A DNA stretch of 64,000 bases, from NCBI GenBank assembly GCA_020445565.1, contig JAGRGI010000093.1:1-64000 (forward strand). Direction: 5' to 3'. The translations under genes and the position numbers were made by a program. Under the pieces are notes generated by a model. The model ran no database searches and was not told where the DNA came from. It saw nothing but the letters and a program-made list of their open reading frames with translations. Origin of the DNA: Chromatiales bacterium. GTDB lineage: Bacteria > Pseudomonadota > Gammaproteobacteria > JAGRCI01. This document shows positions 1 through 8,878 of this stretch, piece after piece; within the stretch, counting starts at the first letter, position 1; each line of letters starts with the position of its first letter.

Positions 1-377
1 TGGTGCCGGTGATTCGCGACGTGGACAAGAAAGGCGTTTGGGATCTGGCGGCGGAATTGGGTGAGATTGCCGAGAAGGCCCGAGCCAAGAAGCTCACCCC
101 CACCGACCTGCAGGGCGGATGCTTCAGCATCTCCAGCCTGGGAGGGATCGGCGGCACCAACTTCGCCCCTATCATCAATGCGCCAGAGGTGGCGATACTC
201 GGTGTGGCCAAGTCGCAGATGAAGCCGGTATACCAGGCCGACGGTACCTTCCGTCCTGGTCTGATGCTGCCGATCTCGCTGTCCTACGATCACCGCGTGA
301 TCGATGGCGCGGCGGGGGTCCGGTTCACTACCTTCCTGTGCCAGACATTGTCGGACATCCGCCGTTTGGTGCTATAA
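1..377 (+). CDS. aceF: Dihydrolipoamide acetyltransferase (E2 of pyruvate dehydrogenase), C-terminal fragment
   Basis: This is the last 124 or so residues of the acyltransferase domain; the 5' part lies outside the window. E2 moves the acetyl group from the lipoyl arm to CoA. The C-terminal active-site signature HxxxDG is visible as DHRVIDGA near the end, and the preceding stretch ([22 protein letters not shown] shortened: [19 protein letters not shown]) is typical of AceF rather than of a branched-chain E2. The lpdA gene for E3 follows, as in the usual aceE-aceF-lpd order. The acyltransferase assignment is firm; the assignment to pyruvate rather than another 2-oxoacid rests on family resemblance and on the lipoylated E3 downstream. 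Confidence 0.93.
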   Translation, partial: VPVIRDVDKKGVWDLAAELGEIAEKARAKKLTPTDLQGGCFSISSLGGIGGTNFAPIINAPEVAILGVAKSQMKPVYQADGTFRPGLMLPISLSYDHRVIDGAAGVRFTTFLCQTLSDIRRLVL

Positions 378-484
378 GCCATCGGGTGTGATGCTGCGGT
401 CGCAGCATTGACCCGGATTTGCGTTATCCTGTTTCAGAGCGAGGCGGGGCGAGCGGGCTCCGCCAGAAGAGAAAAGACACTGCC

Positions 485-2212
485 ATGGCCAAAATCGTAG
501 ACGTGCGCCTGCCCGATATCGGCGACTTCGACAAAGTGGATGTCATCGAAGTGCTGGTCACAGCCGGCGATCGAATCTCGGTGGACGACTCCCTCATCAC
601 CCTGGAGAGCGACAAGGCTACCATGGAGATTCCTTCGCCCCATGCCGGCGTGGTCAAGGAGACCAAGGTCACCATCGGCGACAAGATCTCCCAGGGGGAT
701 CTGATATTGACCATGGAGGTGGACGTATCGACCGGAGCGGCCAAACCGGCGGCCGACAAACCTGCCGTCGCGTCTCAAGCCGCCCCGGCATCGGGGAAAG
801 AAGACATGCACGCGGAGGTTCTTGTGCTGGGCGCCGGCCCCGGCGGATATACCGCTGCCTTCCGTGCCGCCGACCTGGGCAAAAAGGTCATCCTGGTGGA
901 ACGCTACCCGAGTCTCGGCGGGGTATGTCTGAACGTGGGTTGCATACCGTCCAAGGCCCTGCTTCACATCGCCCAGATCATTAACGAATCCCGCGAGATG
1001 GGGGCCCACGGCGTTACCTTCGGGGAGCCGCAGATTGACTTGGCGGGGGTCAATGCCTTCAAGGATAAGACGGTGGCGAAGCTGACCGGCGGCCTCAAGG
1101 CGCTGGCCAAGCAGCGCAATGTGGAGGTCGTACAGGGCGTCGGTCGATTCATTTCCGGGCGCTTGCTGGAAGTGGCGGGTGAGGGTGGCAAGACCGTGAT
1201 CGGCTTCGACAATGCCATCATCGCTGCCGGTTCCCAGGCGGTGAAGATCCCTGTGTTCCCCAATGATGATCCGCGTCTGTGGGATTCCACCGATGCTTTG
1301 CGTTTGGACCATGTGCCGCAACGCCTGTTGATCGTCGGCGGTGGCATCATCGGTTTGGAAATGGCCACGGTCTACCACGCCCTGGGGGCGGAGATAACCG
1401 TGGTGGAATTGATGGATTCACTGATCCCCGGCTGCGACAAGGACTTGGTCAAACCTTTGGAAAAGATCATCCGCAAGCGCTACAAGGATATCTACCTGGG
1501 TACCAAGGTGACTGCCGTGGAGGCGGGCGAGGCCGCTTTGACGGTGCGTTTCGAGGGTCCGAAGGCGCCGGCGGCGGCGGATTTCGATGCCGTGCTGGTG
1601 GCCGTGGGCAGACGTCCAAACGGCAATGCAATCGGTCTGGAGAACGCCGGTGTGCACGTTGACGAGCGTGGTTTTGTGCCTGTGGATAGGCAACAGCGCA
1701 CCAATGTGCCGCACATCTTCGCGATCGGCGACATCGTCGGTCAGCCGATGCTGGCCCATAAGGCAACCCATGAAGCCAAAGTCGCTGCTGAGGTCATTGC
1801 CGGGCACAAGTCTTTCTTCGATGCACTGACCATCCCTTCGGTGGCCTATACCGATCCGGAGGTCGCCTGGATGGGCCTGACCGAGACGGAGGCCAAGGCC
1901 AAGGGCATCGCGATTGAAAAGGGCGCTTTTCCCTGGGCAGCCAGTGGCCGTGCATTGGGTATCGGCCGCGACGAGGGTATGACCAAAATCCTCATCGACA
2001 AGGAGACCCGTCGTGTCGTCGGTGCCGGCATGGTTGGCGTCAATGCCGGCGAGTTGGTGGCCGAGGCGGTGCTGGCCCTGGAGATGGGGGCGGATGCGGA
2101 GGACATCGGTCTGTCCGTGCACCCGCATCCGACCCTTTCGGAGACCTTCGCCATGGCGGCGGAGATGGTGGAAGGCAGCATTACCGATTTGATGCCACCG
2201 AAGAAGCGCTAG
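485..2212 (+). CDS. lpdA: Dihydrolipoyl dehydrogenase (E3) with N-terminal lipoyl domain
   Basis: E3 reoxidises the dihydrolipoyl arm of pyruvate dehydrogenase with FAD and NAD+. The 575-residue protein has an N-terminal lipoyl domain (about 1-80, lipoyl lysine K44 in ESDKATMEIP), an Ala/Pro/Lys-rich linker (82-105), the FAD-binding GAGPGG (about 116-121), the redox disulfide C148/C153 in GGVCLNVGCIPSK, an NAD-binding GGGIIGLEMA and the C-terminal HPHPTLSE with the catalytic His-Glu. The ATG at 485 was chosen because the lipoyl domain starts there; an upstream in-frame TTG at 419 would add 22 unconserved residues. A lipoyl domain fused to E3 is known in several proteobacteria. It lies 107 bp after aceF, probably in the same operon. 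Confidence 0.96.
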   Translation: MAKIVDVRLPDIGDFDKVDVIEVLVTAGDRISVDDSLITLESDKATMEIPSPHAGVVKETKVTIGDKISQGDLILTMEVDVSTGAAKPAADKPAVASQAAPASGKEDMHAEVLVLGAGPGGYTAAFRAADLGKKVILVERYPSLGGVCLNVGCIPSKALLHIAQIINESREMGAHGVTFGEPQIDLAGVNAFKDKTVAKLTGGLKALAKQRNVEVVQGVGRFISGRLLEVAGEGGKTVIGFDNAIIAAGSQAVKIPVFPNDDPRLWDSTDALRLDHVPQRLLIVGGGIIGLEMATVYHALGAEITVVELMDSLIPGCDKDLVKPLEKIIRKRYKDIYLGTKVTAVEAGEAALTVRFEGPKAPAAADFDAVLVAVGRRPNGNAIGLENAGVHVDERGFVPVDRQQRTNVPHIFAIGDIVGQPMLAHKATHEAKVAAEVIAGHKSFFDALTIPSVAYTDPEVAWMGLTETEAKAKGIAIEKGAFPWAASGRALGIGRDEGMTKILIDKETRRVVGAGMVGVNAGELVAEAVLALEMGADAEDIGLSVHPHPTLSETFAMAAEMVEGSITDLMPPKKR

Positions 2213-2261
2213 TAGAACCCTGTGGACACTATCGCAAACAGCAACCCCGACCCGAAATAAG

Positions 2262-2280
2262 CCGATCAACCGTTGATCGG
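2262..2280. repeat. 19-bp perfect palindrome upstream of the esterase gene
   Basis: The arms CCGATCAAC and GTTGATCGG flank one central base, ending 17 bp before the ATG at 2298. No T-run follows, so it is not a classical terminator. It could be an operator, or an RNA hairpin between lpdA and the esterase gene. Confidence 0.6.
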
Positions 2281-2297
2281 AATCGAACGGCCGACTC

Positions 2298-3080
2298 ATG
2301 TCTGTACGTCTTGAGTTCCGCGAGCATGGCGCTGGTGAGCCCCTGGTGATTTTGCACGGGCTGTTCGGCTCGGGGGCCAACTGGAACAGCATCGCGCGCC
2401 GATTGGGTTCACGATTTCGCGTTCTGCTGCCGGATCTGAGGAACCATGGAGCCTCCCCCCATGTAGACGAAATGTCTTATCTGGACATGGCTGGGGACCT
2501 TGGGCGTTTTTTGGAAGACCACCGCATTCGGCCGGCTCACATCCTGGGGCACAGCATGGGCGGCAAAGTTGCGATGACGTTCGCCCTGCTGCATCCGTCT
2601 CTCGTGCAAAGCCTGATCGTGGCCGATATAGCGCCCATCACTTACGAACATGACTACGATTGGGTGCTGGGTCCGCTGGAGGCGTTGGATCTGGCCAATC
2701 TGCGTGACCGGCGTGACGCCGACGAGCGTCTGGCGCGGGATATACCGGATGTCGGGCTGCGGGGATTCCTCTTGCAGAACCTGCGTCAGCAAGACGGCAG
2801 CTGGCGGTGGCGCATCAATCTACCGGTGTTGCGCCGACGTATAGACGACATCCGGTCCTTCCCCGATTTCAGTGCGGAAGAAAGGAACTTCCGCGGCAAT
2901 ACCCTGTTTCTCTACGGGGCGAAATCCGGCTATGTCTCCGAGGCCATGGTGCCGGGCATCCTGCGTCTGTTTCCCGATGCACACCTGCACGCCATCGAAG
3001 GCGCCGGGCACTGGCTGCATGCCGAACGTCCTGCACAGTTTCTGCTTCAGGTCGAGCGCTTTCTGGTGCGGGGGCGCTGA
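2298..3080 (+). CDS. Alpha/beta-hydrolase, YbfF-type esterase
   Basis: The 260-residue protein is a soluble alpha/beta-hydrolase. An oxyanion-hole HGLFGSGANW is near residue 20, the nucleophile elbow GHSMGG near 85-90, and a C-terminal His lies in GAGHWLHAE. Length and motifs resemble E. coli YbfF, an acyl-CoA thioesterase/esterase. Its natural substrate cannot be read from the sequence. It converges with the FliL-like gene 9 bp downstream. A palindrome lies immediately upstream. Confidence 0.85.
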   Translation: MSVRLEFREHGAGEPLVILHGLFGSGANWNSIARRLGSRFRVLLPDLRNHGASPHVDEMSYLDMAGDLGRFLEDHRIRPAHILGHSMGGKVAMTFALLHPSLVQSLIVADIAPITYEHDYDWVLGPLEALDLANLRDRRDADERLARDIPDVGLRGFLLQNLRQQDGSWRWRINLPVLRRRIDDIRSFPDFSAEERNFRGNTLFLYGAKSGYVSEAMVPGILRLFPDAHLHAIEGAGHWLHAERPAQFLLQVERFLVRGR

Positions 3081-3089
3081 GTACAGCCG

Positions 3090-3500
3090 CTACTGCGTGA
3101 CGAAATTAGTGAAATACACGCCTTTGATGCCCGGACGACCGGTCGTGGTGCGCAGGGCGTCCTGGATTACCTGAAGCGCATCCTGGCGCAGATGTTCGCG
3201 TCCGTCCGGCGAAGCAATACCCCCCAGTTCCTGTTCGGAGAGCAGGAGGATCAGCTCGTGCCGGATCAGCGCTTGATGTTTCTTGACGTCCTCGATAACG
3301 TCCTCTCCCTTCGCCATCACCTGAATATTGGCTCGCAGGTAATGCTTGCCGCTGCCTTTGAGATTGACCACAAAAGGTGGGTCCAGTGGGTGATAGACAG
3401 TCTTCGGTCCCAGCAGGGAGCCTTCCTCTTCGGCCTCATCGGCGCACAGGGCGGCGCTGCTGGCGCTTAGGAAAAGCAGGAGTAGCAGAATTCTGCTCAT
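3090..3500 (-). CDS. Orphan FliL-like protein with signal peptide
   Basis: With the ATG at 3500 this is a 136-residue protein. It starts with a cleavable-looking signal peptide (MSRILLLLLFLSASSAALCA) and an acidic linker, followed by a FliL-type domain: a PPFVVNLKGSGKHYLRANI strand region, a helix with HQALIRHELILLLSEQ and a C-terminal GVYFTNFVTQ. The longer frame up to 3593 runs into the nagZ leader and adds unconserved residues. FliL normally tethers to the flagellar motor through an N-terminal membrane helix; here no flagellar genes are nearby and the helix looks cleavable. Function is unknown; the FliL fold is an inference from motif resemblance. Confidence 0.75.
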   Translation of the reverse strand: MSRILLLLLFLSASSAALCADEAEEEGSLLGPKTVYHPLDPPFVVNLKGSGKHYLRANIQVMAKGEDVIEDVKKHQALIRHELILLLSEQELGGIASPDGREHLRQDALQVIQDALRTTTGRPGIKGVYFTNFVTQ

Positions 3501-3585
3501 ATCATGGTAGCTCTGGCAGTAATCTCCGGTTGCCCGTTTGTTCGGCAGGCGCAGCCCAAACTTTAGCCGTCTCGATGGGGGAACC

Positions 3586-4632
3586 ATGTCCACCGGACCC
3601 GTGATGCTCGATATAGAAGGGCAGGAACTGAGCGCTGAAGATCGGCGACTGTTGCAGCACCCGGCTGTCGGCGGGGTAATCCTGTTCAGTCGGAATTTCT
3701 GCGACGCCGCGCAGCTTCGCTCGCTGGTGGCCGAGATTCACTCGCTACGTCACCCGCGACTGTTGGTGGGAGTAGACCACGAAGGTGGGCGCGTGCAGCG
3801 ATTCCGGCATGATTTCACCCAATTGCCGCCGGTACGCCACCTGGGTGAGATCCATGATCGCAATCCTTCGTTGGCTAGGGAGCTGGCCCGTGAAACCGGT
3901 TGGCTGATGGCGGCGGAGTTGCGTGCCCTGGACGTGGATCTGAGCTTTGCGCCGGTGCTGGATCTGGACCGGGGTGTCAGCCAGGTTATCGGAGACCGTG
4001 CCTTCCATCGCGACCCGGATGTGGTGGCATCCTTGGCTCACAGCTATATGCACGGCATGCGCGATGCCGGTATGGCGGCGACGGGTAAACACTTTCCCGG
4101 ACACGGTGGGGTGGCGGCCGACTCCCATACGGATATGCCGGTAGACGGTCGCGAGCTGGCGGATCTGCTGCTCGAAGACCTGGTGCCGTTCGAGCGCATG
4201 GCCCGTTATGGCATGGCGGCGGTGATGCCGGCCCATGTGATCTATCCGGGGGTGGATGAGGCCCCGGCGGGGTTTTCCGCCCGCTGGCTGCGAGAGATCC
4301 TGCGTGGCCGGCTGGGTTTTCAGGGCGTAATCTTCAGCGACGATTTGAACATGGCTGCGGCAGACGCTGGCGGTGACTATGCCCAGCGTGCCCGGTCGGC
4401 GATTGCCGCCGGTTGCGATATGGTGTTGATCTGTAACAACCGCCCGGCCGCCATCGAGGTCGTGCAGGCGCTGTCCGGCATGGATGACCCGGCGAGTGCC
4501 AGCCGTCGGGCACGCATGCATGGCAAGGGACATTATGGCCCCGATGAGTTACGTGCCCAGGACCGGTGGCAGAGCGCCGTGCGCCGTGTCGCAGCCTACG
4601 GCCGTGGCGATTCGCTGGAATTGGAGATATGA
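3586..4632 (+). CDS. nagZ: Beta-N-acetylhexosaminidase NagZ
   Basis: A 348-residue cytoplasmic glycoside hydrolase family 3 enzyme that removes GlcNAc from anhydromuropeptides during peptidoglycan recycling. Visible signatures are GVDHEGGRVQRF near residue 60, the family loop KHFPGHGGVAADSHTD with the catalytic Asp-His pair, and the FSDDLNMAAA segment that carries the nucleophile Asp. The ATG at 3586 fits the family N-terminus (VMLDIEGQELSAEDRRLL). Length matches the family (about 340). The upstream FliL-like gene is divergent, and the downstream glycosyltransferase converges. Confidence 0.95.
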   Translation: MSTGPVMLDIEGQELSAEDRRLLQHPAVGGVILFSRNFCDAAQLRSLVAEIHSLRHPRLLVGVDHEGGRVQRFRHDFTQLPPVRHLGEIHDRNPSLARELARETGWLMAAELRALDVDLSFAPVLDLDRGVSQVIGDRAFHRDPDVVASLAHSYMHGMRDAGMAATGKHFPGHGGVAADSHTDMPVDGRELADLLLEDLVPFERMARYGMAAVMPAHVIYPGVDEAPAGFSARWLREILRGRLGFQGVIFSDDLNMAAADAGGDYAQRARSAIAAGCDMVLICNNRPAAIEVVQALSGMDDPASASRRARMHGKGHYGPDELRAQDRWQSAVRRVAAYGRGDSLELEI

Positions 4633-4657
4633 GCGGGTACGATCTATGGCAGAACGC

Positions 4658-5605
4658 CTAACCCGATTTCAAATGCCTCAGGGTGTTGATCACGGGGCTG
4701 GGCAGACAACTGGCCAGCCAGTAGGCGGCCGCCCGGGTATTGGCAAGCTCGCGAAAACTTTCGCGCAGTGCCCGACGCGCTTCCGTCGAGCGCCCCTGGT
4801 CGAACAGCCAGTAACCAAGGTTTCCCAAGGACTGCGATACCAGCCGGTCGGGATCGATTCCCGCGCTGCGCAGGCCCTCCGGTTCTGTTTCGCGCAGGTA
4901 GCGGGCGACGCGCACCAGATCGTTGACCATGCGTTCATTGGAGCCGGTCAGGTTGGCGCCGTGTTGCAGGCGAAGCATCAAACGGTCAGCCAGGCAGGTG
5001 ATCGGCGCCTTTGCGGCTACGCGTACCCATAGCGCCAGGTCTTCGCCGAAACGGATGTCTTCCGGAAATCCTCCGGCCTCCATGAGCAGGGCACGGCGTG
5101 CTAATACGGTGCCGGTGGGGATGAAGTTTTTTTCCAATAGACTGGCGACCGGGTTTTCGGCCGGGGCTCCGTCCAATGCCTGAAAGCGCTCCTGCAGATG
5201 GTGTTTGGCCAGCACAGAAGGGGTAATGATGGTCCCGGACAGGTCGATCTCGGCCATATCGCCGGCGATCAGTCCCAGCTCGGGGTGACGCTGCAGGGCC
5301 TTGAGCTGCTTTTCCAACTTGTCCTGCGTCCATTGATCATCGGCGTCCAGGAAGGCGATCCAATCGCCGCGCGCCTGTGCCAGGCCGCGATTACGCGCGG
5401 CCGAGGGGCCGCTATTGTCCTGACGCAGGTAGCGGATGCCGTCACCGAGTTGTGCAATGACTCGGGCTGTGTCGTCGGTGGAGCCATCGTCCACCACGAT
5501 GATTTCCGATACCGCCGGAACCTGTGACCGGATACTGCCAATTGCGGCGGGCAGGTAAGGCGCGTTGTTGTAGCTGGGTACGACCGCGCTGATGGAAATG
5601 CTCAC
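4658..5605 (-). CDS. Family 2 glycosyltransferase
   Basis: A 315-residue GT-A glycosyltransferase. The N-terminus SISAVVPSYNNAPYL is the nucleotide-binding strand, followed by VVDDGSTDDT and the metal-binding FLDADDQW (DxD). The C-terminal half carries ARRALLMEAGGFPEDIRFGE, typical of GT2 enzymes that build surface polysaccharides. The start is GTG at 5605, overlapping the stop of the upstream deacetylase-like gene in a GTGA junction, so the two are translationally coupled. The donor and acceptor sugars are unknown. There is no membrane segment. It ends convergent with nagZ. Confidence 0.9.
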   Translation of the reverse strand: MSISISAVVPSYNNAPYLPAAIGSIRSQVPAVSEIIVVDDGSTDDTARVIAQLGDGIRYLRQDNSGPSAARNRGLAQARGDWIAFLDADDQWTQDKLEKQLKALQRHPELGLIAGDMAEIDLSGTIITPSVLAKHHLQERFQALDGAPAENPVASLLEKNFIPTGTVLARRALLMEAGGFPEDIRFGEDLALWVRVAAKAPITCLADRLMLRLQHGANLTGSNERMVNDLVRVARYLRETEPEGLRSAGIDPDRLVSQSLGNLGYWLFDQGRSTEARRALRESFRELANTRAAAYWLASCLPSPVINTLRHLKSG

Positions 5606-6873
5606 GTGCGTGCCGGCCGTTTGAGCAAGGTGGTAACCCGTTCCAAAAGCCACAGTGGCGCGATGAGCCCGGAGAAGACCACCAGTCCTCGCAGTTTTGC
5701 GTGTCGGTACCAAAGCCGCCAGAGCCAGCCATTGATATGGCCTGGGGTATTCGCGGCGGCCAGCGAGGGCCAGCGGCTGCCGTTGGCCGGGTTGACCAGG
5801 TCGCGGCCCGGTTCTTCCAACCAGGCTCCCAGTTCCGGGGAAGAACAATGGCGCAGGCGTGGGCTGAAGCGATTGCAGGCACAGAGAATACGTTCCAAAC
5901 CCGCCAGGGATTCGCGGTGCTCCTCCTCGGCTCGGGTGTAGTTGTAGCGATGGGTCGAGACTACCGCCGGCAGGGCTTGCCGCTGGGCCTCGCGGATGGA
6001 GCGGATACAGGCGTCCGCCCGCCGGCCGTCCACCGGCTCATACATGGCATTGCGCACAAGATAGATTTGCTCGTGACTGTTGCGCTGGCCCGGAACGAGG
6101 TAGGGCGGATCCTGCACATACCGGCCGTCAGCGGCCCGGCCGGTACAACGGTAGCCGGCGGTCTGGATGTAGCGCACCCCGGCCTGTGCCCAGGCCGACT
6201 CGGTGGCATCGTCCCACAGGTAGCAGGGAGCCACTGTGCTCCTGCTGGGAAACCCGAAAGTGCGCTGGAACACGGTCAGCGCCTGGTCGACCAGATCGGA
6301 TTGGCGTTGCTGCTCCAGGTTGGTGGTGGGCAGGGCAGAACCGTCCACATAATGTCCCTGGAGCGGGGAATCCAGGGACTCCCAATCCCACCAGTCGTCT
6401 TCCTGCAGGGCCGGCTGCACCCGTGGATCGCCTTGTTTCGCAAGCCGTGCCAGGCCATCGCCATTGAGGTGCTCCAAACCGTGCAACTGGGGTACCAGTA
6501 CACCGGCCTTCATGGCATCTCGAAATGCCTGGTGGATTTGCGGGAAATCGGTATCCAGGAACCGGCGGCGATAGACGCCGTCGGCCTGTTCGCGCATCGC
6601 ACGGGTGTCGGGAACGGCCAGAACCATGTCCGCCGTCAATACCGCTGGGCGGCCCATGGAATCGGTGTAGCGGCTTAGCGTCTGGGCCAACTCCCGAAAG
6701 CGTTGGGCGTGGTGTTCGCCACCGGGCCCCCAATCGTCGCTTTCCAACAGCAAGGGGAGGTCGGCCAGATACGGTTCGCGCCAGGTCGCAACGAACAGCC
6801 GGCGTTTCCACAGGAATACGGCCAACAGGAATCCGCAATACAGGCCGATCAGTCCGACCCAGATCCAGCTCAT
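5602..6873 (-). CDS. Membrane-bracketed polysaccharide-deacetylase-like protein
   Basis: With the ATG at 6873 the protein has 423 residues. An N-terminal membrane helix (about 2-22, WIWVGLIGLYCGFLLAVFLW) and a second hydrophobic segment near the C-terminus (395-411) bracket a soluble domain. That domain has features of the NodB/glycoside hydrolase-deacetylase fold: an Asp pair in LLLESDDWG (D46, D47), an HxxxH pair (H131, H135 in HGLEHLN) and a late STHRYNY (H308). The metal-ligand reading is an inference; it could instead be a related polysaccharide hydrolase. It overlaps the downstream GT2 gene by 4 bp and so probably acts on the same glycan. The longer frame to 6954 adds 27 unconserved residues. 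Confidence 0.7.
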   Translation of the reverse strand: MSWIWVGLIGLYCGFLLAVFLWKRRLFVATWREPYLADLPLLLESDDWGPGGEHHAQRFRELAQTLSRYTDSMGRPAVLTADMVLAVPDTRAMREQADGVYRRRFLDTDFPQIHQAFRDAMKAGVLVPQLHGLEHLNGDGLARLAKQGDPRVQPALQEDDWWDWESLDSPLQGHYVDGSALPTTNLEQQRQSDLVDQALTVFQRTFGFPSRSTVAPCYLWDDATESAWAQAGVRYIQTAGYRCTGRAADGRYVQDPPYLVPGQRNSHEQIYLVRNAMYEPVDGRRADACIRSIREAQRQALPAVVSTHRYNYTRAEEEHRESLAGLERILCACNRFSPRLRHCSSPELGAWLEEPGRDLVNPANGSRWPSLAAANTPGHINGWLWRLWYRHAKLRGLVVFSGLIAPLWLLERVTTLLKRPART

Positions 6874-7146
6874 TTCCAACACCGAATCCACCCGAACTTG
6901 GTCCGTGAGCGATGTGTGGCCAAAATGCCCTCCGCAGGCGACAAGATGGCGCAATACGATTCATGGGGAGAACCCCTGCCAGTTTGAAGACGGGCCGCAA
7001 ATCCCGTCCGACTGCCTGATTGGTTGATCATGGAAGCGTCATTGGTATTGGTGTATTCTGCCCGACGCTTGGGTCGCCGAGGGCGGCCGTAGCCCTCGAC
7101 AGTCCCGCAGCCCGGGGTGATTCGACCCGTGGGTCGCGTGTCCTGC

Positions 7147-8832
7147 ATGATACAACGGAAGAACGTGATTACCGAAAACCGGTCTCGCCTGCTAGCCCCG
7201 TTCGGTCTCTTGATCGTTTGGTGCATTGCCGCGGCAAGCCTGTTGCGTGGTCTCGGAAACAGCGCCTACCAATACCCCGATGCCGATCGAATCCTCATGG
7301 ACGGGGTATTCCTATACGATTTCCTGCGCGACTTTGCCTTTGGCCATCTTTACCAGTACACCCTCGAATACTACGCCCAGTACCCGGCCCTGAGCATCGG
7401 CTACCGACCGCCATTTTTTCCCTTTGTCGAGTCGGTCTTCCATTTCGTTTTCGGGGTGAACACCTGGAGTTCCCGCTTGGCTGTATTCAGCTTCGTGGTG
7501 GTGGGTGTCGGGGCTTGGTATGTCCTGATTCGGCGGATGTTCGATACCGTTACGGCATTCTTTACCAGTTTGTTGCTGGTGACCAATCCCTTTTTTGCCA
7601 TGTGGGGTTGGTACACCATGGCCGAGTTGCCTCTGGTGTCCATGATGATGCTGACGGCCATGGTGTTTCACCGCTACGTCGACAGCGGCGAAGCCAAGTA
7701 CCTGTATTGGACGGCCTTTCTGCTGGGTTTGACGATCTGGACCAAGCAGACCGCGTTTTACCTGGTGTTCTGGTTCATGTTGTATCTGGCGTTCCTTGGT
7801 CGCTTGATGCAAACCCTCAAGCGCAAGGAAACCTGGTTCGCCGTGCTTGGGCTGCTGGCCATGGTAATACCGTTGGCGGTTATCACCGTTTGGTTGGGAC
7901 AGCAGAATCTGGCCCAATCCATCGGCCATGGCCACGTACCCGGGGGATCACGGTTCAGTTACACGAATCTGAGTGCCTGGCTGTGGATTCTCTATCACAA
8001 GCACCTGCCCTTGCCGGTGTTTGTGCTCAGTGCAGCGGGTTTTCTGTTGATGCTGGTACGGCGCGATCCAAAACCTCTGTTTTTTGTGCTTTTGATCGCC
8101 TGCACCTACCTGTACTTCACCTACATACTCAATAAGAACGCGCGCTACGCGATATTCTGGATACCGGCCTTTGCGCTGATGGCCACCCTGCCGATCTACT
8201 ATCTGCGCGACAGGTTGCGTCTGCGCCAGCTGGCGATGCTCGGGGGTGTGGCTGTGGTGTCTTACCAGGGGTACCTGATTTATGAGTCGAGCCCCTTGAT
8301 ATCCACGGGTTACGATGAGGCGGCTGCTTATGTGCTGGCGCATGGCGACTCGCCCACGGTATTTTTCGACGGCCGTAATAACGGCTACTTCACCTACTTC
8401 ATGCGCGCCCTGGACCCGCAGCGCAGCATGCATGTGCTGCGCGGTGAAAAGTTGCTGAGTTCCTCGTCCATTTCCACGAGAAACCGCCTGCAGGTGCATG
8501 TCCGGTCCAAGGACGATATCTTGAAGGTGCTGGACGGCTACGGTGTGGAATATGTCGTCGTCGAATCGGAGAACCGGTTTGGTCCGGCGCCGCATACCTG
8601 GCTGCGGGAACTGCTGAAAACAGATCTCTTCAAGCTGGAAAAGACTGTCGACGTCAATTCAAACCACGGCAGTCTCTATCTTCAGAAGCTGTTGGTCTAC
8701 AAATATCTGGATCGCAAGGTGCCGAGTGCCGATTACCTGGAACTGCGTGTTCCCGTTGTCGGCACGACCATACGCGTACCCTTCCGCCAGGGCACGAAGC
8801 GCGTCCACTCAGACGCACAAGCAATTGATTGA
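7147..8832 (+). CDS. GT39/ArnT-type membrane glycosyltransferase
   Basis: A polytopic membrane protein of about 561 residues (571 if the GTG at 7117 is used) resembling the PMT/ArnT family, which transfers sugars from polyprenyl-phosphate donors on the periplasmic side. An N-terminal helix is followed by a hydrophilic loop with YPDADRILMDG, then a run of hydrophobic segments to about residue 385 and a C-terminal periplasmic domain of about 170 residues. The loop acid and GYRPPFFPF are consistent with the family. The next gene encodes a DPM1-like enzyme that makes polyprenyl-phosphate sugars, which would be the natural donor supply. No clear ribosome-binding site separates the two start options. 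Confidence 0.8.
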   Translation: MIQRKNVITENRSRLLAPFGLLIVWCIAAASLLRGLGNSAYQYPDADRILMDGVFLYDFLRDFAFGHLYQYTLEYYAQYPALSIGYRPPFFPFVESVFHFVFGVNTWSSRLAVFSFVVVGVGAWYVLIRRMFDTVTAFFTSLLLVTNPFFAMWGWYTMAELPLVSMMMLTAMVFHRYVDSGEAKYLYWTAFLLGLTIWTKQTAFYLVFWFMLYLAFLGRLMQTLKRKETWFAVLGLLAMVIPLAVITVWLGQQNLAQSIGHGHVPGGSRFSYTNLSAWLWILYHKHLPLPVFVLSAAGFLLMLVRRDPKPLFFVLLIACTYLYFTYILNKNARYAIFWIPAFALMATLPIYYLRDRLRLRQLAMLGGVAVVSYQGYLIYESSPLISTGYDEAAAYVLAHGDSPTVFFDGRNNGYFTYFMRALDPQRSMHVLRGEKLLSSSSISTRNRLQVHVRSKDDILKVLDGYGVEYVVVESENRFGPAPHTWLRELLKTDLFKLEKTVDVNSNHGSLYLQKLLVYKYLDRKVPSADYLELRVPVVGTTIRVPFRQGTKRVHSDAQAID

Positions 8833-8878
8833 AGCAAGCCCTCTGCCCCCCAACGAATGCCAGCCAAAGGCACGACTC

